A DNA stretch of 5,263 nucleotides, taken from the NCBI GenBank assembly GCA_937868025.1, contig CALMLJ010000653.1, positions 1-5,263 on the forward strand. Reading direction: 5' to 3'. The DNA is from an uncultured Acidimicrobiaceae bacterium. Its GTDB lineage: Bacteria > Actinomycetota > Acidimicrobiia > Acidimicrobiales > Microtrichaceae. The translations under genes were made by a program, and so were the position numbers. Under the pieces are notes generated by a model that was given only the letters and a program-made list of their open reading frames with translations, was not told where the DNA came from and ran no database searches. Positions 1 through 4,954 of the stretch are shown here, piece by piece; positions within the stretch are counted from its first letter, which is position 1, and each line of letters begins with the position of its first letter.

Positions 1-77
1 GCCTCGGGGCCGGGCACGACCGGCGCCTGCGGCATGGTCGAATGGGAGCCGTGCGTCGGCCCGCTCGTCACTGTCAT
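1..77 (-). CDS. N-terminal fragment of an unidentified protein, cut by the window edge
   Basis: An ATG at 77-75 is preceded by a strong Shine-Dalgarno sequence (GAGGAG, complement of 83-88) five bases upstream. The frame stays open for 25 codons to the left edge. The visible peptide starts MTVTSGPTHGSHSTMPQAPV and is rich in Pro, Ser, Thr and Gly, as expected of a disordered N-terminus, so no family can be named. An in-frame ATG at residue 15 is an alternative start but lacks an equally good ribosome binding site. It is codirectional with the PNPOx-like genes, 91 bases downstream of the last one, so it could belong to the same transcript or have its own promoter. The start is fairly well supported; the function is unknown. 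Confidence 0.6.
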   Translation of the reverse strand, partial: MTVTSGPTHGSHSTMPQAPVVPGPE

Positions 78-168
78 CTCAGCTCCTCGTTCGGGACACC
101 ACCGATCCGGTCACGGTACCGAGGAATCGCCGAAATCCGACCCGAGGCGACAGGAGTTCACCCGACCG
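78..168 (-). promoter_or_regulatory. Intergenic leader with possible RBS-sequestering stem
   Basis: This is the gap between the last PNPOx-like gene and the partial gene at the left edge. Read as minus-strand RNA, CTCCT (complement of 152-156) can pair with AGGAG (complement of 83-87), which is the core of the downstream Shine-Dalgarno sequence. TCGGG (complement of 141-145) can pair with CCCGA (complement of 91-95) in the same stem, separated by an asymmetric internal loop. An octamer TTCGGGAC at 90-97 equals one half of the mycobacterial DosR box, without a matching second half. Both patterns could be chance in GC-rich DNA. Confidence 0.2.
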
Positions 169-597
169 TCATCTGCTGATCGGCACGACCCGGCGTCCGG
201 TGATCTCGTTGGCGACGATCCGGACCCACGCCTTGGGGATCTCGGGTCGGCTCCACGACTTCACCGACAGGCGGTCGAGACTGTCGATCTCGCGACCGTC
301 ATCGACGATCATCGCCATGCCCTTCACCAACACGCTCCACCCGACGTGTCGCTCCGCATCCCAGTCGTCGACCTCGATCGCGACGGGCCGGTTCATGATC
401 GCCGCCTCGAGCTTGGAGCCCGGCGCCGTCGTGAAGACCACGGCGCCCTCCCACATCCCGATCGTTACGGGCAGGATCACGGGGTCGCCCCGGTCGATGA
501 ACGCAATGCGGCCGACCGCGGTCGAGGCGAGCAGCTCGCGGCATTCGGCCGGGTTCAAGATCTCGAGCCCGGCATGGTCAAGTTGCAGTTCGGTCAT
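169..597 (-). CDS. Pyridoxamine 5'-phosphate oxidase-like (PNPOx fold) protein, copy 1
   Basis: A 142-residue protein of the small PNPOx-like split beta-barrel family, whose members bind FMN, F420 or related cofactors. The exact substrate cannot be read from sequence. Family features are an N-terminal helix with ECRELL (18-23), VGRIAF (28-33), VILPVT (40-45), a strand with VVFTTAPGSKL (53-63), the acidic IEVDDWD (74-80), the hallmark GWSVL (86-90) and a C-terminal ITGRRV strand (132-137). The length is typical of a single-domain member. The ATG at 597-595 is chosen because it matches the family start, has a strong Shine-Dalgarno sequence (GGAAGGAG, complement of 604-611, six bases away), and overlaps the upstream stop as ATGA. 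A longer in-frame reading to 1020 is rejected because it lies antisense to nothing useful and runs through the neighbouring gene in the wrong frame. It is the last of three paralogues in tandem and probably translationally coupled. Confidence 0.88.
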   Translation of the reverse strand: MTELQLDHAGLEILNPAECRELLASTAVGRIAFIDRGDPVILPVTIGMWEGAVVFTTAPGSKLEAAIMNRPVAIEVDDWDAERHVGWSVLVKGMAMIVDDGREIDSLDRLSVKSWSRPEIPKAWVRIVANEITGRRVVPISR

Positions 598-1046
598 CGG
601 ATGCTCCTTCCGGAGACGAGTTCGACGGACAGTTCGACGAAGCGACTCGACTGCTGCAGCGCCCACGGTACGACCGGGAGCCGGTCGTACACCGCCGCTC
701 GATCGTTCGGCGCGATGGACAGACGGCCCGTGGCGAGGACACTCCAGCCGCTGTGTTCGAACAGGTCGAAGTGGTCGATCTCGAGGCAGGCGACCGAGCC
801 GAGCTCGGCGGCGCGGGTCTTGTCGCCGTCCTCGGACCGGAACACGATCGTGTGGTCCTGGAGCAGGTAGTTCACCGGGAGCACCACCGGCAGGCTGCCG
901 ACGCTCAAGCCGAGGCGACCGATGTGTCCGTGAGAGAGCAGGCGGACACAGGTGGCCTCGTCGATGAGGCCGAGACCGTGCTCGTCGGAGCCGTCGGTCG
1001 GCAGCGGAAGCGAAGACCACGTTCCGTGCTGCGCCGCGCCGTTCAC
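594..1046 (-). CDS. Pyridoxamine 5'-phosphate oxidase-like (PNPOx fold) protein, copy 2
   Basis: A 150-residue PNPOx-like split-barrel protein, the middle gene of a three-paralogue series. Visible family features are CVRLLSHGHIGRLGL (33-47), VVLPVNY (54-60), IVFRSEDGDKTRAA (67-80), CLEIDHFD (87-94), GWSVL (100-104) and a terminal ELVSGRSIR. Compared with copy 1 it carries about 13 extra polar residues at the N-terminus before the conserved core. Residues from LPVNY to GWSVL are closer to copy 3 than to copy 1. The start is a GTG (1046-1044) overlapping the TGA of copy 3 as GTGA. Its own stop overlaps the ATG of copy 1 as ATGA. The Shine-Dalgarno sequence for the GTG is weak (a GGGG run about eight bases upstream), so translation probably depends on coupling to copy 3. 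Cofactor (FMN or F420) and substrate are not determinable here. Confidence 0.87.
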   Translation of the reverse strand: MNGAAQHGTWSSLPLPTDGSDEHGLGLIDEATCVRLLSHGHIGRLGLSVGSLPVVLPVNYLLQDHTIVFRSEDGDKTRAAELGSVACLEIDHFDLFEHSGWSVLATGRLSIAPNDRAAVYDRLPVVPWALQQSSRFVELSVELVSGRSIR

Positions 1047-1525
1047 AGGTAACCCCGTCCGTCGAGCGGGATCTGCTGGAGTTCGATCCGGCGACCGCTC
1101 AGGTACTCCGCCCTCACCCGCACCAGGACCGGCTGGTCGCCGGGTGCCCAGGTGTCGAGGGTGTCGTCGCCCTCCTCGATGAGGGCACCGGCGACGTCGG
1201 GGTCGATCAGCTCGGCGACGCCGTGTACGAGCACACTCCAGCCCGTGCGGTGGAACCAGTCGAACCGGTCGACCTGCAGGCTGACGGGCGAGCTGAGAAC
1301 CCGGTCGAGGAGGACACCGGGGTGGGAACGGAAGATCGGGTCACCGTCGCGGAGCACGAAGTTGACCGGCACCACGTCGGGAGCAGCGGTGGCGTCGCCG
1401 ACCGCGAGCCGACCGACCGACTCGAGCGCCAGCAGGGTGGCGCATTCGTCCTCGTCGAGTTCGACCAGATCTCGATCTTCGGTGTTGGGGTCCATATCTG
1501 TTCGGTCCGTTCGGGGGTGAGTCAC
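1043..1525 (-). CDS. Pyridoxamine 5'-phosphate oxidase-like (PNPOx fold) protein, copy 3
   Basis: A 160-residue PNPOx-like protein, first of the three paralogues to be transcribed. Its core reads ECATLLALESVGRLAV (27-42), VVPVNFVLRDGDPIFRS (51-67), PGVLLDRVL (69-77), LQVDRFDWF (83-91), GWSVL (95-99) and a C-terminal YLSGRRIEL. It has a polar, probably disordered N-terminal extension of about 20 residues. The chosen GTG start (1525-1523) has GAGG five bases upstream. An internal ATG at 1495-1493 (residue 11) would also give the full fold but has no ribosome binding site. It begins 29 bases after the stop of a DevR-like regulator, too little for an obvious separate promoter, so co-transcription with the regulator is likely. 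In mycobacteria a PNPOx-fold protein (Rv0080) belongs to the DosR dormancy regulon, which makes a stress or redox role plausible but unproven. Confidence 0.87.
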   Translation of the reverse strand: MTHPRTDRTDMDPNTEDRDLVELDEDECATLLALESVGRLAVGDATAAPDVVPVNFVLRDGDPIFRSHPGVLLDRVLSSPVSLQVDRFDWFHRTGWSVLVHGVAELIDPDVAGALIEEGDDTLDTWAPGDQPVLVRVRAEYLSGRRIELQQIPLDGRGYL

Positions 1526-1554
1526 TTCATCCTCGGTCCAAGGACGCCCGCCCG

Positions 1555-2208
1555 TCAGAGGCGAAGGTCCTTCTCCCGCCGTTGGGCCGCCTTGGCGGCG
1601 AACACCGCCGCCTCGGTCCGCCGGTGCATGCCCAACGTCCGCAGCACGTTCGACATGTAGTTCTTGACGGTCTTCTCCGACAGGAACAGGCGCTCGCCGA
1701 TCTCGCGGTTGGTGTGGCCGTCGGCCAGGAGCGCCAGGATGGCCCGCTCGCGGGGTCCCAGCTCGGCGATGCGGTCCTCCACAGCCTGGATGGCGCGCAC
1801 GTGGTCGCGAACCTTCTCGACCACGTCGGCAGGGATCAGGCTGCGGCCCGCCGCCACGGCGCGGATGCTCTCGATGAGGTCCGACCCGACGACCTGTTTC
1901 AGCACGTAGCCCTGGGCACCGGCGAGCACACTCTCGACGACCGCCTCGTCATCCGAGAAGGACGTGAGCATGAGGCACCCGACCTCCGGCATCATCGACC
2001 GGATGTCGCGGCACACCTCGACGCCGCTCCCCTCACCCAGCTGGACGTCCAACACCGCCACGTCGGGGCGCGTCGAGGGCAGCCGCGCGATCGCCTCGGC
2101 ACCGGTGCCGGCCTCGCCGACCACCACGAGGTCGTCCTCGCCGTCGATCAGCTCCCGCACACCCCGACGCACGATCTCGTGGTCGTCGAGAAGGAAGACA
2201 CGGATCAC
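1555..2208 (-). CDS. DevR/DosR-like response regulator (NarL/LuxR family), downstream copy
   Basis: A two-component response regulator: an N-terminal receiver domain (about 1-120) that is phosphorylated on Asp, and a C-terminal LuxR/NarL helix-turn-helix (about 150-212) that binds DNA. Starting at the GTG at 2208-2206 (MIRVFLLDDHE) gives 217 residues, and the key residues fall where they do in Mycobacterium tuberculosis DevR: acidic pair D8/D9, phospho-acceptor D54, T82, K104, and DNA-contact residues K179, K182 and N183 in EKTVKNYMS. A Thr also sits at position 198, a PknH target in DevR. An upstream in-frame GTG at 2232 would add eight non-conserved residues. Neither start has a good Shine-Dalgarno sequence. 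A DosR-box-like site lies upstream (2242-2261). It is followed by three PNPOx-like genes and preceded by a paralogous regulator. The cognate kinase is not in the window. Confidence 0.93.
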   Translation of the reverse strand: MIRVFLLDDHEIVRRGVRELIDGEDDLVVVGEAGTGAEAIARLPSTRPDVAVLDVQLGEGSGVEVCRDIRSMMPEVGCLMLTSFSDDEAVVESVLAGAQGYVLKQVVGSDLIESIRAVAAGRSLIPADVVEKVRDHVRAIQAVEDRIAELGPRERAILALLADGHTNREIGERLFLSEKTVKNYMSNVLRTLGMHRRTEAAVFAAKAAQRREKDLRL

Positions 2209-2241
2209 ACGCCCATTTCGGCCAGAGTGCACCCCGTGGCG

Positions 2242-2261
2242 ACAGGGCCGAACGTCCCGAC
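2242..2261 (-). promoter_or_regulatory. Candidate DosR/DevR-box-like operator upstream of the downstream regulator
   Basis: On the minus strand this reads GTCGGGACGTTCGGCCCTGT. Compared with the mycobacterial DosR consensus TTSGGGACTWWAGTCCCSAA it matches 13 of 20 positions by eye. The first half-site (TCGGGAC) and central TT are strong; the second half is weaker. Its centre lies about 43 bases upstream of the GTG at 2208. If transcription starts at that GTG, this is where activators overlapping the -35 region bind. A poor -10-like CGAAAT (complement of 2215-2220) lies six bases before the GTG. A candidate only. Confidence 0.35.
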
Positions 2262-2292
2262 GTCGACGACGACCCCCGAACCGGCCGACCGA

Positions 2293-2940
2293 TCAGGTCG
2301 TACCGCGACGCTCCGCCAGCCGCGCCGCGTACACGGCGGCCTCGGTGCGACGGCTCATGCCCATCTTCGACAGCAGGTTCGACACGTAGTTCTTGACGGT
2401 CTTCTCGGCGAGGAACATCTCATCCGCGATCTGGCGGTTGGTGCGGCCCTCCGCGAGCAACGACAGGATGCGTTTCTCCTGGGGGGTCAGGCCCTTGAGG
2501 CGCTCGTCCTCCTCGGGAGCGCGGCGGATGCGCTCGAGCACCCGCTGCGTGGTCCGCGGATCGAGGAGGGACTCGCCCCGCGCCACTTTGCGGACCGAGT
2601 CGATGAGGTCGCTCCCCTTCACCTGCTTGAGCACGAAGCCGGCGGCGCCCGCCATGATCGCCTCGAAGAGCGCTTCGTCCTCGGCGAACGAGGTCAGCAT
2701 GAGGCACACCAGTTCGGGACGGACGGAGCGGACTTCACGGCACACCTCGACGCCGCTCCCGTCGGGCAGCTGCACGTCGAGGATTGCGACGTCGGGCGCC
2801 GTGGCGAGGATCCGACTGATCGCCTGCTCGGCGGTGCCCGCCTCGCCGACGACCTCGATGTCGTCCTCCATACCCAGGAGATCGGCGACCCCGCGCCGTA
2901 CGACCTCGTGGTCATCGAGCAGAAACACGCGGATCGTCAT
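2293..2940 (-). CDS. DevR/DosR-like response regulator (NarL/LuxR family), upstream copy
   Basis: A 215-residue receiver plus LuxR/NarL-type DNA-binding protein. The receiver shows D9/D10, phospho-acceptor D55 in AILDVQLPDGSG, T83 in MLTSF and K105 in VLKQVKGSDL. The DNA-binding domain (about 149-211) has LTPQEKRILSLLAEGRTNRQ (151-170), followed by IADEMFLAEKTVKNYVSNLL, with K180, K183 and N184 aligning to DevR contact residues. Overall the similarity to mycobacterial DevR/DosR is clear by eye, and it is about 60% identical to the neighbouring downstream regulator. The two are therefore tandem duplicates separated by 84 bases (60 if the longer start of the neighbour is used). The ATG at 2940-2938 fits the family start, lacks a Shine-Dalgarno sequence, and has a -10-like CATACT six bases upstream, so the message may be leaderless. 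It faces away from the lipoprotein gene across a 95-base region. Whether it senses hypoxia depends on an unseen kinase. Confidence 0.94.
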   Translation of the reverse strand: MTIRVFLLDDHEVVRRGVADLLGMEDDIEVVGEAGTAEQAISRILATAPDVAILDVQLPDGSGVEVCREVRSVRPELVCLMLTSFAEDEALFEAIMAGAAGFVLKQVKGSDLIDSVRKVARGESLLDPRTTQRVLERIRRAPEEDERLKGLTPQEKRILSLLAEGRTNRQIADEMFLAEKTVKNYVSNLLSKMGMSRRTEAAVYAARLAERRGTT

Positions 2941-2946
2941 GCGCCA

Positions 2947-2952
2947 AGTATG
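2947..2952 (-). promoter_or_regulatory. Candidate -10 element for the upstream DevR-like gene (leaderless)
   Basis: CATACT on the minus strand (complement of 2947-2952) keeps the conserved second A and final T of a -10 hexamer. It ends six bases before the ATG at 2940, so transcription would begin at or next to the A of the start codon. No clear -35 is seen at 16-18 bases further upstream. Activation from the nearby palindrome would be one explanation. Confidence 0.4.
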
Positions 2953-2973
2953 CCCGCCCGCTCTTCTGCAAGG

Positions 2974-2987
2974 AGTTCGTAAGAACT
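2974..2987. promoter_or_regulatory. Perfect inverted repeat AGTTC-GTAA-GAACT in the divergent promoter region
   Basis: Two perfectly complementary 5-base arms flank a 4-base spacer, giving the dyad symmetry typical of a dimeric regulator's operator. It lies between the divergent DevR-like and lipoprotein genes. Its centre is about 40 bases upstream of the predicted leaderless start of the regulator and about 55 upstream of that of the lipoprotein. It does not match the DosR box. The arms are short and AT-rich for this genome, which makes them stand out, but chance occurrence is possible. Confidence 0.35.
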
Positions 2988-2999
2988 GCGGCGCGTTCC

Positions 3000-3028
3000 G
3001 TGACCGCGGTTCGCGACGGTCCTACGGT
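3000..3028 (+). promoter_or_regulatory. Candidate sigma70-type promoter of the lipoprotein gene (leaderless)
   Basis: A -35-like GTGACC (3000-3005, one mismatch from TTGACC) and a -10-like TACGGT (3023-3028, fits TANNNT) are separated by 17 bases. The -10 ends seven bases before the ATG at 3036, which places the start of transcription at the start codon. No Shine-Dalgarno sequence precedes that ATG, consistent with a leaderless message, which is common in actinobacteria. Confidence 0.5.
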
Positions 3029-3035
3029 TCGGTTC

Positions 3036-3467
3036 ATGCAACCCGACACCGCCCGCCACCGGCTCCGTTCGCTCGCCGTCGTCGCCCTTGCCCTCCCCGC
3101 CCTCACGGTGGGGTGCGGCGACGACACCGGCACCGCCGCGATCGCCACGACGGCCGCCGCTGCGGCCAGCACCACCGTCGGCGGGTCCGACACGACCTCT
3201 CCCGACACGACCTCTCCCGACACGGCGGCCGATACGACCGACGCGTCCGGTGCGACGACCAAGGTGAACGCCAACGACGCCTCGGTCGAGGAACTCGCGG
3301 CGGCCTTCGAGGCGGCCGGCATCCCCAACGCCGAGCGGTGGGCCCACGAGGTCGAGGAGTACCGCCCCTACAGCGATGACGGATGGGCGCACCTCCGCCA
3401 GGAGCTCTCCAAGTACAACATCGACGACGCGACGTTCGAGCAGATCGTCGCGACCCTCGAGCTGTGA
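3036..3467 (+). CDS. Predicted secreted lipoprotein with small C-terminal helical domain
   Basis: A 143-residue predicted lipoprotein. The N-terminus has Arg/His-rich charged residues (7-11), a hydrophobic stretch (13-25) and a lipobox-like TVGC, so Cys27 would be lipidated and the protein anchored outside the membrane. Residues 28-75 are a low-complexity Ala/Thr/Ser/Asp linker with a duplicated DTTSP. Residues 76-143 form a compact acidic domain starting KVNANDASVEELAAAFEAAG. That start resembles the first helix of ComEA-like helix-hairpin-helix domains (VNxNxAsxeEL), but the glycine hairpin is not kept. I do not recognise a function. The ATG at 3036 is chosen over a GTG at 3000 because it gives a clean signal peptide and fits the promoter spacing. 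Its stop overlaps the GTG start of the next gene by four bases, so the two products are probably made together and may interact at the membrane. Confidence 0.82.
   Translation: MQPDTARHRLRSLAVVALALPALTVGCGDDTGTAAIATTAAAAASTTVGGSDTTSPDTTSPDTAADTTDASGATTKVNANDASVEELAAAFEAAGIPNAERWAHEVEEYRPYSDDGWAHLRQELSKYNIDDATFEQIVATLEL
3189..3224 (+). repeat. 15-base tandem repeat in the lipoprotein linker
   Basis: GACACGACCTCTCCC occurs twice back to back (3189-3203 and 3204-3218) and is followed by a partial third copy, GACACG (3219-3224). The period is a multiple of three, so copy-number change lengthens or shortens the DTTSP linker by five residues without shifting the frame. Confidence 0.9.
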
Positions 3468-3946
3468 ACCAGGTAGCGCCCGTTGCGGCGCCCGAGCGTG
3501 ACCGGCTCCGTTCCGGGGTGCTCGTCGTGGTGGTCGTCGCGACGGTGGGCATCGTCGTCGAGCTCGCCACCAGTCGCCACTGGCATGGGGGCATCCAGCT
3601 CATCCCGTGGTTCGCTGCCGGCCTCCTGCTGGTCGCGACCGCGCTGATCGGCCGGGGCGCGCCCGGCGGTGTGCGCGTCGGGCGCGTCCTGGCTGCGGTT
3701 GTCTCGCTGGCCAGCCTGTTCGGCGTGTGGGAGCACGTCGAAGGCAACTACGACAGCGGGCCGCTCGACTTCCGTTACGCCACGAGTTGGGCGTCGATGT
3801 CGGAGGCGACGCGTTGGTGGAAGGCAGTGAGCGGCGGCGTCGGGGCTGCCCCGCCGATCGTCCCGGGCGCGCTCGCGCTGGTGGCCGGGCTCCTGGTGGT
3901 CGCCACGTTCGGCCCCGGCGGAAGGTCCGGCGACCGGACCGGTTGA
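3464..3946 (+). CDS. Four-helix conserved membrane protein of unknown function
   Basis: A 160-residue integral membrane protein with four predicted transmembrane segments, at about 18-36, 44-63, 73-91 and 131-149. The first is a run of Val and the second contains IPWFAAGLLLVATALIG. Between helices 3 and 4 is a polar loop of about 40 residues carrying FGVWEHVEGNYDSGPLDFRY and a Trp pair (118-119), which is probably the functional or conserved part. I recognise the general look of small uncharacterised actinobacterial membrane proteins but cannot name a family. The start is taken as the GTG at 3464, overlapping the lipoprotein TGA as GTGA. A longer reading from 3383 would add 27 Arg-rich residues overlapping the lipoprotein and is unlikely. 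Translation is probably coupled to the lipoprotein gene. The stop lies five bases from the convergent carbamoyltransferase stop. Confidence 0.83.
   Translation: MNQVAPVAAPERDRLRSGVLVVVVVATVGIVVELATSRHWHGGIQLIPWFAAGLLLVATALIGRGAPGGVRVGRVLAAVVSLASLFGVWEHVEGNYDSGPLDFRYATSWASMSEATRWWKAVSGGVGAAPPIVPGALALVAGLLVVATFGPGGRSGDRTG
3924..3940. terminator. Possible hairpin terminator at the convergent gene ends
   Basis: A perfect 7-base inverted repeat, GGTCCGG-CGA-CCGGACC, forms a tight GC-rich hairpin inside the last codons of the membrane protein gene. It lies just past the 3' end of the convergent carbamoyltransferase gene. There is no T-tract on either side, so a classical intrinsic terminator is not shown. 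Hairpins lacking a U-tract have been proposed as terminators in actinobacteria, and this would be placed to act on the minus-strand transcript. Confidence 0.35.
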
Positions 3947-3951
3947 CCGGG

Positions 3952-4953
3952 TCAGTGGCCCAGGGTCGCGACCATCACCGCTTTGATCGTGTGCATCCGG
4001 TTCTCGGCCTGGTCGAACACGATCGACGCCGCCGACTCGAACACGTCCTCGGTCACCTCGAGCGCCGAATGCCCGGTCCGCGCTGCCAGTTCCGTGCCGA
4101 TCATCGTGTCGCGGTTGTGCATCGCCGGGAGGCAGTGCATGAAGAGCACCCGAGGGTTGCCCGTGAGCCGGACGACCGCCTCGTTCACCTGGTAGGGCAA
4201 CAGCTCGGCGATCCGCTCGTCCCACGTCTCGACGGGTTCGCCCATCGAGACCCAGACGTCGGTGTAGAGGTAGTCGACGCCGGCGACGGCCGCAGCGAGG
4301 TCTTCGGTGACGAGCACGCGGGCGCCGGTATCCGCCGCGATCTTGTCGACGGTGGCGCGGAGGTCGGCGTCGGGCCACAGGTGGGCCGGGGCGGCGATTC
4401 GGACGTCCATACCGAGCAGGGCGCCGGTCACGAGGAGCGAGCGGGCCGTGTTGTTCCGGGCGTCACCGAGGTAGCAGTACGCGATCTCGTCGAGATGCTT
4501 GTTGGAGTGCTCCACCATCGTGAGCACGTCGGCGAGCATCTGGGTCGGGTGCCACTCGTCGGTGAGACCGTTCCACACCGGCACGCCGGCGTACTGGGCG
4601 AGCGTCTCGACGGTGTCCTGGGAGAACCCGCGGTACTCGATGCCGTCGAACATCCGACCGAGCACACGAGCGGTGTCCTTCGTCGACTCCTTCCGGCCCA
4701 TCTGGGAGCCCGACGGGTCGAGGTAGGTGACGTGCGCCCCCTGGTCGTGCGCCGCCACCTCGAACGCGCACCGGGTCCGCGTCGAGGTCTTCTCGAAGAT
4801 GAGGGCGATGTTGCGGCCGGTGAGGGTGGGCCGCTCGTAGCCGGCGCGCTTGGCGGCCTTGAGCTGGGCGGCGAGGTCGACGAGGAACCGCAGCTCGTCG
4901 GGCGAGTGGTCGAGTTCCTTCACGAAGCTCCGGTGGCGCAGGTTGATCGCCAC
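3952..4953 (-). CDS. arcB: Ornithine carbamoyltransferase, catabolic type (ArcB/ArgF)
   Basis: Cytoplasmic enzyme interconverting ornithine plus carbamoyl phosphate and citrulline plus phosphate. In the arginine deiminase pathway it runs from citrulline toward carbamoyl phosphate. Signature motifs are all present: carbamoyl-phosphate site STRTR (57-61), [10 protein letters not shown] (81-90), HPTQ (135-138), DVWVSMGE (232-239) and HCLPA (273-277). The length of 333 residues and segments such as SMGEPVETW and [13 protein letters not shown] closely resemble Pseudomonas aeruginosa ArcB (336 residues). The GTG at 4953-4951 ([10 protein letters not shown]) is chosen. It aligns with the ArcB N-terminus and has a Shine-Dalgarno sequence GGGGAGG (complement of 4959-4965) six bases upstream. 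It also begins one base after the deiminase stop. An in-frame ATG at 4968 would add five residues and remove that site from use. The catabolic role is inferred from similarity and from the neighbouring deiminase; a biosynthetic ArgF role cannot be wholly excluded. Confidence 0.96.
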   Translation of the reverse strand: MAINLRHRSFVKELDHSPDELRFLVDLAAQLKAAKRAGYERPTLTGRNIALIFEKTSTRTRCAFEVAAHDQGAHVTYLDPSGSQMGRKESTKDTARVLGRMFDGIEYRGFSQDTVETLAQYAGVPVWNGLTDEWHPTQMLADVLTMVEHSNKHLDEIAYCYLGDARNNTARSLLVTGALLGMDVRIAAPAHLWPDADLRATVDKIAADTGARVLVTEDLAAAVAGVDYLYTDVWVSMGEPVETWDERIAELLPYQVNEAVVRLTGNPRVLFMHCLPAMHNRDTMIGTELAARTGHSALEVTEDVFESAASIVFDQAENRMHTIKAVMVATLGH

Positions 4954-4954
4954 G

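Noticed and set aside
104..129. Possible hairpin terminator after the PNPOx-like genes
   Set aside because: Only a 4-base CGGT/ACCG stem with flanking bulged pairs is found, with no T-tract. It is too weak to call.
598..1020. N-terminal extension of PNPOx-like copy 1
   Set aside because: The added 141 residues are Arg/Pro-rich shadow sequence within copy 2. The ATG at 597 has a strong ribosome site and the family start.
1582..2982. A 466-codon open frame on the plus strand across both regulator genes
   Set aside because: It is antisense to two clearly recognisable DevR-like genes. It shows the His/Asp/Arg/Gly-rich composition of the reverse complement of high-GC coding DNA and matches no family.
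3003..3016. ACCGCGGT and TCGCGA palindromes between the lipoprotein -35 and -10
   Set aside because: Such short CG palindromes are frequent by chance in GC-rich DNA and show no repeated or spaced arrangement.
3383..3463. N-terminal extension of the membrane protein
   Set aside because: The 27 residues are Arg-rich, overlap the conserved end of the lipoprotein in another frame and have no ribosome binding site. The GTGA overlap start at 3464 is more natural.
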